A DNA stretch of 64,000 nucleotides, from assembly GCF_034190915.1 (NCBI RefSeq), contig NW_026947514.1:6779701-6843700 (forward strand), given 5' to 3'. The notes beneath the pieces were generated by a model, which saw only the letters and a program-made list of their open reading frames with translations, made no database searches and was not told where the DNA came from. Of this stretch, positions 56,891-64,000 are shown one piece after another (the stretch's first letter is position 1; each line of letters begins with the position of its first letter). Source of the stretch: Cavia porcellus (taxonomy: Eukaryota > Chordata > Mammalia > Rodentia > Caviidae). The translations under genes were made by a program, and so were the position numbers.

Positions 56891-58225
56891 CTGCAATAGA
56901 AGGAGCTCCCCCAACTCCCGCGATCTAAAGGGATGCGTGATCGCTCTATGGTGCTACACTCAGCGGCTTGCAGGGTACACCTGGAGGCCAGGCACCTTGA
57001 AGTCAAGTGAGAGATGTTTTCGTGGCTGAGAATCCAATTGATGACAGCAGTGTGAATGTCACTTTCTCAAAAGGTCTCTCCCCAAATGGGATAAGCTAGC
57101 ACCTGGTACAGGGCCTGGAACAGAGTGAGCTATTGACAGGCATTGTTGGATGTAGGAGTACGCAATAGCTAAATGTTCTACTTTGGTTCTTGCCCTATGC
57201 TGTTCACAGAGCAGATATGCCTATTTCCTAACTGATCTGGAAGATTGAGGTTCTCTTTCCTAGGGGTCAGAGGAAAAGCCTGAGTCTCCACTCAACAAGC
57301 TCAAGTCTCTACCTCAAGTCACAGAGCCAGTGCCTGGCAGTGGAGAAGTTCAGGACAGATCTTTGATGTTCCAAAACCATTTTCCTCCTCCCTGTACCTC
57401 TCCAAATGTACCGAGAATGTGGTTTTGAGGAAAAGTGGATCTTGCCCATGATCTGGCAAAACCGCCATAAGCGTACCCAGACTCTGGGTCACAGCACAGC
57501 TACAGCAGCCATGATGCAGATGGCACCCAGGGCTTGGGTTGAGGCAGACACACCCGCAAGTTCATGTGTAACTGACCTTAACTCATGTAATCCGAGCAAT
57601 AAAACTGTGTAGTTTTGCACGTGCATCAGGAAGCAGGCACACGGAGATTCACGAGCACTGTGCAACCAGTGGAATTCAAAGCCTGGAGCCTCTGGGTTTC
57701 CCGTCGCACCTGAAATCAGCAAAGAACGGCTGATTTCTCTGGCTGACTTATTCTAGCTGACTTCTTTCTTCAGCCTCCATTCATGATACTCCCGCTAACC
57801 CATCACATGATTTACCCCAATTGGCAAAATACGTAAGAAACCAAGAGACAAAGATAAAGGAAGAAATGTCATCCATGCAGACGCTTTGACCAGAATGACA
57901 CCTGAACTCTCCTTGGTTCATGCCTTCATCCTGTAGATGGGGACTCTGAGGCTTGGACGGAGGCTTGAGACAGAGAACACAGCCCCTCTGCGCCTGGGGT
58001 TAGCGAGCGCTTGGTCCCGGGTTAAGATGGACCATGGGCTTGTATCCCTCCCTCTAGACTGCCTAGGTCTCCCAAGAGCTCAGTGGCTATCAGCAGACAG
58101 CAGATAGAGCAGAGCTAAGCTTGGGGGCCTGTCAAGGTGACCGGCCCAGTACTGCTGCCTCCAGATTGGATCCCCAAGACCATCTGATGCTGCCCGAATC
58201 CAAGCCACCGCTCTCCCTGTCCTAG
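56891..58225. other. Unique DNA with small MIR pieces
   Basis: No gene. Short MIR traces lie at 57095-57160 ('cacctggtacagggcctgga', sense) and 57290-57360 ('acctcaagtcacagagccag', antisense). The rest is unassigned. Confidence 0.5.
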
Positions 58226-58229
58226 ACCC

Positions 58230-58790
58230 AGCCTAGACTCCCCGCTTCAAGTATGGCTTCCCATTTTGCCCCTCTGAATCTTCCCTGTATACTAAGGCTT
58301 TAAATCTCTCTGAAAAAGCCATTGCAAATATGGCACAGGGTTGCTTGGAATACCCATGGCTTCCCAGTAGAGATGGACTAAAATTCAAGCTCCTTCTACA
58401 GACTGACACACCTTGGTCTTCTGCTATGTTCCTGACCTCATTTCTTTTTCTCACTTGCTCACTTCATCTGTCTACTTTGGAAAACTTTCTTTCTTAAACA
58501 CAATTTATTTCTTTCTATCATAGGACCTTTGCACTTGTTGTGTGTTCTGCTTAGAATGCTCTTCTTCCTAATGTCCCCATGTAGGTATACTTGCCTCCAA
58601 CAAATCTCAACTCAATTGTCCCTTCTTATGAAAGAGAACTTTCCAGAGCATCTTATGGGAGCAGCATCTCCAAATCCAGTTCTTTTTATGTTTTCACGAC
58701 ATTTATCCTTTCTTTCATCCTGGGCTTGCTGGCTGATTCCCTGGATCCTGAACAGGAGTACTGTGCTCATTCTTGAGTCTGCTAGCAGTG
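58230..58790 (+). repeat. L2 relic, sense
   Basis: Long collinear match: 'tctgctatgttcctgacctc', 'ataggacctttgcacttgtt', 'gtgttctgcttagaatgctc', 'caaatctcaactcaattgtc' and 'aactttccagagcatcttat' are decayed versions of the L2 3' coding region and UTR. The best-preserved L2 in the window. Confidence 0.85.
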
Positions 58791-58976
58791 CTTGGGTGTG
58801 ATTCCCTGACCCGTCTCAGCTTGGAGTGTGGTAAGATCTTGCGCATCTCAGCTTCCACAAGACCAAGTCAGAATCTGCCTTTTAATATTAACTCCAAAGA
58901 CCACGTGCACTGAAAAATTTGCAAGATAGGGTCTGAAGACCGTGTCTTGAAAATAAAGTTGTTCAAAAAATACAAA

Positions 58977-59028
58977 CTGAATGAATGAATGAATGAATGA
59001 CATGACATGACATGACATGACATGACAC
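58977..59028. repeat. (GAAT)n then (ACATG)n microsatellite
   Basis: About five GAAT/TGAA units, as in L2 tails, then five ACATG pentamers. Confidence 0.9.
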
Positions 59029-59274
59029 TGCATCTGAAAAAAAGAAGGTGTCAAGAGCCAGCAAACTTCATGTCAATATTCTGGAACTAAAACAATTTAA
59101 TTTGCATAATGAATACAAAAGATCCCCCAAGAAATGAGAACGCATCTATTGTTGATTGTGAAATCTGTGGCTCACCCAACACCCACACCTCCTGTGGCCT
59201 CAGGTACAGGACACCCTGGCAGACATGCGCAGTGGTTAGCTACAGGGGGCGGGCTCATCACTGCTCCTCATGCA
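59029..59274. other. Unique DNA, nothing recognised
   Basis: No gene or named repeat; leads into the conserved-looking block. Confidence 0.45.
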
Positions 59275-59720
59275 GTTTTAAAGCGTTATCTGCCACACTC
59301 TAATTGGTAATTATTTGAAACCAGGCAGTATTTAATTATGGCCATAAAATTGTATAGCTCACGTCTTCTCCGTTAACAAACACATCAGATCTGAGGGTTC
59401 AAAATGAATGCAGTCCTTCAAATTACCCACCTTGGATTAATGCTAAGCAGAGACGGCTGAATTAAACGTGAGTTTTTACAGCGATTATGACCAAGGAATT
59501 ATTATGACAATTATGCAGTGAATTTGGCCTGAAGAAGCCGCTTTTATGTGCAGAAGTGTCTGTACCTCCGCTTTTAATTCTTCTATCTTTTGCATTCTGC
59601 TGTTAATGCAAAATGTTTTCCAACAAATTAATGTAATCCGTACATTGTTAGAAATAATAGCAGGGAGACGATAGCTACGTATGCAGTTATGTAACTTTTG
59701 TCTGTTAGTGCTGGACAAGT
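59275..59720. promoter_or_regulatory. Candidate developmental enhancer, TAAT-rich
   Basis: About 450 bp without transposons and dense in homeobox-type cores: 'tctaattggtaattatttg' (59300), 'gtatttaattatggcc' (59327), 'ttggattaatgctaagc' (59433), 'gaattattatgacaattatg' (59496), 'caaattaatgtaatccg' (59623). It also has SOX-like 'gttaacaaac' and 'gatagctacgtatgcagtta'. It is the strongest enhancer-like block in the window by eye. Conservation could not be tested. Confidence 0.5.
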
Positions 59721-59879
59721 CACAGCTTTTGAGGCTGCCTGAGTGAATATGAACCCCGTCTCCACCTTCATGGGAGTGACTAGGGCCAGGTTTCATTAAC
59801 CCTCGAAGACCTAGAAACCTCAAAGAACAAGGGTTCAAAAAGCTGTCGCTACAGGGTTATTCTAAGAGATTAAGTTCCA

Positions 59880-60110
59880 ACCCCATCACCAAGATTCAAA
59901 GTGCTATCATTTTCCTCCGCTGCGTGTAAAAAGCACTCACAAGGTTGGTGCGATTTATATGAGCGACAAAAGACAAACCCGTCGGGCTCTGCTGATTTCT
60001 GCAGGGCAGGAGGAGAAGAAGGTAGCAAATGGGCATCAATAAAACTGCTGGCGTCGAAGCCCATTTCAAAGAGTTTTAAAGATCAACAATATCTAAATAA
60101 AGCGTCTCAC
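59880..60110. promoter_or_regulatory. Candidate conserved noncoding element
   Basis: Repeat-free with preserved CpGs and the words 'tgcgatttatatgagcgac' (59948), 'gggcatcaataaaactgc' (60029), 'tttcaaagagttttaaagat' (60064) and 'atctaaataaagcg' (60090). TTCAAAG and ATCAATAAA are TCF/LEF-like and Hox/Cdx/PBX-like. Confidence 0.4.
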
Positions 60111-60755
60111 CATTCAGACACACTAGGAGACGTGAAACCACCTGCACTCCTTACTACAGCGTCTTTTTTCTCACCTGATTATTTTATTTTACCATTTTAT
60201 TATATGATTGCATTTGATTCTCCTTCCAGCACTTTAAGGCATTTTACTTTGTTCTTTTCAAACGCATGCATGCCACCTCCCCAGCACAGGACACTGCTTT
60301 TGCTGCCATCCAAGTACCAGCTCCTCCATCCTCCAGTGATCCTGCCTGGCGGTGGGATTCCTAGCTCCATTTAGGAAGAATCTGAGGTCCAGAAAGCGAA
60401 CCTGTCCATGGAGTCCCACTTTGCTACAAGTGCACAGTGATTTTTTGCAATGTAAGCATGCAACCTGACTCACTAGAAAGCCTGGAAAGATTTAGGGCAG
60501 TTTCAAAGAGTCCAAAATGCCCTCGGCAAGAAGACGCTGTGGGCCCCAGAGCCTGCGACTGCAAACAGCACCAGGCATTGTGGCAGTTTCAAAGTGATGC
60601 GAGGAAATGACTAAAAAAACCCCAAAAAGGGCAGCTGGCCTAGGAGACCTGAATGTGAGAAGATTTTTGAGGTCAGATGTGCTACACAGCTGCACAGGAG
60701 CTGAGACTGACAGAGAAGACACCAAGCGTAAAGCCTGGAGAAGCAGATTCTGGCT
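60111..60755. other. Unique DNA, nothing recognised
   Basis: No gene. A 157-codon plus frame (59901-60374) runs from the candidate element into this stretch with no domain and is rejected. Confidence 0.5.
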
Positions 60756-60759
60756 AATC

Positions 60760-60920
60760 TGCTGTCCAGCTGTGTGGTGGCCGGACGTTGCCCAAGTCCC
60801 TTGCACTGTCTGACCTTCAGTGTCCTCACCGTTACACTGAAGACCATGGCCTTTGCCTCTTAGAGGTCAGAAGGAGGTAAGACTTATAACACCTCCTGAC
60901 ACACAGTGGGTACACACCAA
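60760..60920 (+). repeat. MIR SINE relic, sense
   Basis: 'agctgtgtggtggccggacg', 'ttgcccaagtcccttgcact' and 'cttcagtgtcctcaccgtta' match the MIR core; 'acacctcctgacacacagtg' lies at the 3' half. Confidence 0.75.
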
Positions 60921-61089
60921 AACTCCCCGTCACATTAATATTTCAAACCGAGATGATCAGTGTATGCACGGTGGGCAGATGAAAAGCAGATTTATTTCTC
61001 TGGCACGGGACTCTGTCAGTGAACTGGAAAACACACCACCAATTCTGAGAAATGCACAGTATTCATTGTCTTATGCTGTTTGGTCCTGA

Positions 61090-61600
61090 ATTTTTTATCT
61101 CCCAAGAATAATGACCCCAGCCCTGGGCATTTCCAGGGGATTAATGACCAGCAGAATTTAATGACCCCGGCTCCAGCCTAGAGCCATCCCGTGCTCCCTG
61201 GGTACTCATTAATCCCAGGTAGGACGGCAGCCTTTCTTCTCACAGCGACAGTCATGCCCAAGTTCAGCCCTGCTGCAAGAAGAGGGACCACTGGGACTCC
61301 ACGCCTCTGCCTCGGTCCCCAGCCTGCTCTGAGCCCTGGCCACTGGCTCATTTATTTATAGGGGCCACCAGACAGTAATTAAAATATGCTAAAGAGCATT
61401 CCCCTTCGATGGCAGCTGGACCCAGTGATGAGCTGCCTCCCCCCGCTCTGGAGCACACACATATTGACTTTTAGGGCGGCAGCCTGCATTGCTTTACATG
61501 CTATGTCCGAGGATTTCATGAGATTTTAATGAGTTTCTGCCACCGCCAAGGCAAGCTCACAGAGGAGCCATGTAAATTGCTTTGTCTTGCATAGCAATCC
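61090..61600. promoter_or_regulatory. Candidate conserved element with three TAATGACC motifs
   Basis: TAATGACC occurs at 61109-61116, 61142-61149 and 61159-61166, all on the plus strand, with a further 'cattaatccca' at 61207. Further on lie 'gacagtaattaaaatatgct' (61371) and 'gagattttaatgagtttc' (61520). No transposon seen. The motif joins a homeobox core (TAAT) to a nuclear-receptor-like half site (TGACC). Function inferred. Confidence 0.45.
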
Positions 61601-62970
61601 TGGATTGGCCGTGTGTTTGCAGGGCTGCAAGGACGCAGGGAGACGTTGGTGGCTGCACGCATGCTGGCTCCTAAGCACCTCTGTTTGCAGGAGGGCAAGG
61701 CCACACGGTGCTGCCAGCCCAGTGCCAGCTGTGGGACAAAGCCTCAGGCTGATTTCCCACGGGGACAGGTGCTGGCTGAACTGCAGATGGGTCTGTGTCG
61801 CCAGTGTCTAGGTACCTCCTGCTTTCACGTTCAGCTTTGTCTTCTGGCGGGGGCTGAAGGGTGATAACCGTATGCCTCCAAGATTACATCCTCTGGAAGG
61901 ACATTCATTCCTGCTGATGAGCTGATGGATGGTTCCAGTATTACCATCCTTCTCTTCAGCCATCAAATCAGAGGACAAGGAAGTGAAGTTTACAAAGATA
62001 CCAGCATAAGTCAGAGCTTTCATGTCCCCAGCAGCCTCTGATGAGGCCCTTACGTTCTCTATGTCTTTAACAAGGAGAATGAGGTCCTTAAAGATTAAAT
62101 AATTTGTCTTGTCAGCAATTGGCATCTTGGGGAGGGGGCAAGGGGCCATTTTTTCCCTGTCCACTGTATTGCTGGGCAGAGCCTCTTAAGGAGCTCCAAA
62201 CTGGAATGGAAAGCCAGGAGGCCAAAGGGTGAGGATGTGACCCAGAGTTACAGTGCACCTGTGCCCCATGAATTAGGGAGCCAGGACAGGGCAGGGAACC
62301 AGCATCGAAACATCAACACGTCTTCCCCAGCCACAGATGACACAGCCGGGAAAGAGAAGACAGAACCCAGAAATCCCACAGCAGAACCTGGGTTACACAG
62401 GAGCCCTCAGAGGGAAAGGCTCTGTGTTAACATGTGTGTGTGTGCATGCGTGCACTTCTGCACACAGCTTATGCGTACACGTGATGTGCACACATATAGA
62501 TGCATTAGCTTCTAGACACACGTGTGTAGATGTAAGTATTCCATTAACGTCCACATTCCGTTTGTTACACAAAAGCTTTCCAATTCAAACTATGTGTCCA
62601 ACATGGTCAACTTCCCCTTCAAACTACATTCGCTAAGAAGTTTCTTTTTCCTTTCACAATAAAAATAGATTTTTCATTTTATAAATAGTATATAGTCATC
62701 ACTCGCAATTCATTGTCACCAAGAATTGAGGAAGGAAGCAAAAGGCAGCCGGTTTCCTAGCAGCAAGGACATACTCTGCAGGGGAGAGAAGGGAAAGAGT
62801 CTGGCTTCAGTGTGTCCATCTTCCCCCATCGAAGTCCAGGATCTCCTGAAGCCTGATGGAACAGAGACTGTGGCCAGCTGCTCTTTGACAGCACAGCAGG
62901 ACCTTCTGAGCAGCCTGAGACTCTCAGGTCAACAGCAAAGGAAATAGAGTCTCCAGGATCTCAGGAGCTC
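61601..62970. other. Unique DNA, nothing recognised
   Basis: No gene. The 118-codon minus frame 61808-62164 is the most coding-looking frame here but matches no family I know and has no exon signals that convince me. Confidence 0.45.
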
Positions 62971-62977
62971 CAAGCAC

Positions 62978-63062
62978 AAATGCTCACATGTTTTGCTCTA
63001 AGGACCTCCTTTAGCCTTCATGAGAGCCTCAAGAAATAGGTATCACTGGCCCCGTGTCTCAG
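62978..63062 (-). repeat. MIR fragment, antisense, cut by LTR
   Basis: 'tagccttcatgagagcctca' then 'agaaataggtatcactggcc' is the antisense MIR 5' part; it stops where the LTR begins. Confidence 0.6.
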
Positions 63063-63065
63063 TGG

Positions 63066-63375
63066 GTTGCTACAATCTGAATGCTTATTCCCCCAATCAT
63101 GTGTTGAAATTAATTAACCTGTCATGTGGCAGTATGAAGAGATTAGACTATAGAGAGTGGTTAGGTCAGGATGCCTGCTCTTATGTTTGGTATTTGTACC
63201 TTATAGGGATGAGGGAGGTTTCTTGCCTCTTCTCCTATGAGAGGACATAGGGTGCCATCTAGGAGGTGGGACCAGCTTTTATTAGACACCATATCTATCA
63301 GCACTTTCATCTCGGACTTCAAGCCTCCAAGGCCATAAGTAATAAATTTCCATTGTTTATAAGCTACACAGTCTG
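63066..63375 (+). mobile_element. MaLR-type solo LTR, sense
   Basis: Full-length collinear match to MST/MLT-type LTRs: 'tgctacaatctgaatgctta', 'catgtgttgaaattaattaa', 'atgagaggacatagggtgcc', 'atctcggacttcaagcctcc' and 'aataaatttccattgtttat' (with the AATAAA signal). It ends in 'acacagtctgttgta' and passes straight into a 9-bp array. No internal retroviral sequence identified. Confidence 0.85.
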
Positions 63376-63420
63376 TTGTAAGGGTTGCAAGGGTTGTAAG
63401 GGTTGTAGGGGTTGCAAGGG
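63376..63420 (+). repeat. 9-bp G-rich tandem array, TTGYAAGGG x5
   Basis: Exactly five 9-bp units (TTGTAAGGG, TTGCAAGGG and close variants). The five GGG runs separated by about 6 nt fit a G-quadruplex motif on the plus strand. Confidence 0.9.
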
Positions 63421-63569
63421 GAACAATTACATACAGGACACATAATGCATAGTATTGTCATGGTCACCTGAGTTAAATATAAGAAGGTGCATGAAATCTG
63501 TTCACAACAATAAAGACCTAGAAAATCCAGCCAAAGTCCAGATCCAACAGCAATGTTCTATATGTGTTC

Positions 63570-64000
63570 AGGTAGACCTAGGGCCATAACAATGCCTCTT
63601 GAGTCCAGCTGGAGGTCTAGGGCCCACAACAATGACTCACATGAATCTGTCTTACAGATCTGTGCTTGGAAAGCCCAAAGGTCAGTGGTGGAAACTAGAA
63701 AGTCTATACCAGTGGGGGGAGGATCTGTGTCAGCAGGTTGAGTGTTCTGCACTGGAGCCAAGAAGCAATGCTTCAAACAAGGACCTGGGCTCCTGTGGAA
63801 AGTACCACAGCCACCCTCAGCAACCATGAGGTCCTGAGCTCCTCTGACAATGAGAACAGCTGAGTACATATCAGGAACCCAGAGTGGCAAACTTCTCCTG
63901 AAGATTAAACAGCACACATCTTCCCCTCCAGAGCCAGGAAGCAATGCTCAAAGTAAGGACCAGAACTCCCCTCAGGTGAACTGCAGCCATTCGCAGCAAC
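63570..64000 (+). repeat. Tandem repeat of ~176-bp period, continuing past the edge
   Basis: 63755-63824 and 63931-64000 are two 70-bp related segments exactly 176 bp apart ('gagccaagaagcaatgct' versus 'gagccaggaagcaatgct', both ending 'cagcaac'). Further upstream a shorter echo recurs ('cctagggccataacaatgc' at 63578 and 'tctagggcccacaacaatg' at 63615). The last visible copy ends at the window's last base, so the array may be longer. Family unknown. Confidence 0.6.

Noticed and set aside
61808..62164. 118-codon minus-strand frame with protein-like composition
   Set aside because: It looks more protein-like than most but I cannot match it to any family and there is no supporting exon structure. 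Kept as unassigned DNA.
63066..63375. A full endogenous retrovirus at the right edge
   Set aside because: Only a solo MaLR LTR is seen. The following sequence is tandem repeat, with no gag, pol or env similarity visible.

Overview
This window is mammalian nuclear DNA from a gene desert or a very large intron. I find no protein-coding gene, tRNA, rRNA or CRISPR array that I can support. The repeats point to a rodent: two B1-type (7SL-derived) SINEs at 27.7 kb and 38.9 kb, and several tRNA-derived ID-type SINEs (8.2, 11.1, 50.5 and 52.5 kb). MIR, L2, mariner and MaLR relics are still easy to read and I saw no mouse-type B2, so a slowly evolving non-murine rodent is more likely than mouse or rat. 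The host assignment is inference from repeats only.

Layout. 1-8 kb is mostly unique DNA with MIR and L2 relics and a candidate conserved noncoding block at 6.6-7.5 kb that holds a nested palindrome. 8.4-11.1 kb is antisense L1, closed by a fairly young ID SINE. 11.3-19.4 kb is unique DNA with MIR/L2 relics, microsatellites, a small CpG cluster (18.1 kb) and a short L1 3' end. 19.4-24.8 kb is a long decayed antisense L1 carrying an inserted MaLR LTR. 26.5-27.1 kb is a C/A-rich degenerate tandem array. 31 kb and 51 kb carry two mariner relics with the same inverted-C-terminus layout. 37.4-37.9 kb and 53.9-54.0 kb hold two paralogous copies of one noncoding element. 48.5 kb is a minisatellite with a 39-bp higher-order unit. 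59.3-61.6 kb has three AT-rich, homeobox-motif-rich blocks that look like developmental enhancers. The right edge has a MaLR LTR, a 9-bp G-rich array and the start of a ~176-bp-period repeat.

Nothing here works together as a gene cluster. If the window has a function it is probably long-range cis-regulation of a developmental gene outside it. The best candidate for something undescribed is the duplicated noncoding element, whose two copies lie 16.2 kb apart in the same orientation and share an octamer site (ATGCAAAT) and a TCF/LEF-like site. The inverted mariner pair is the second. All repeat-family calls were made by eye against remembered consensus sequences and have not been run against a repeat library.
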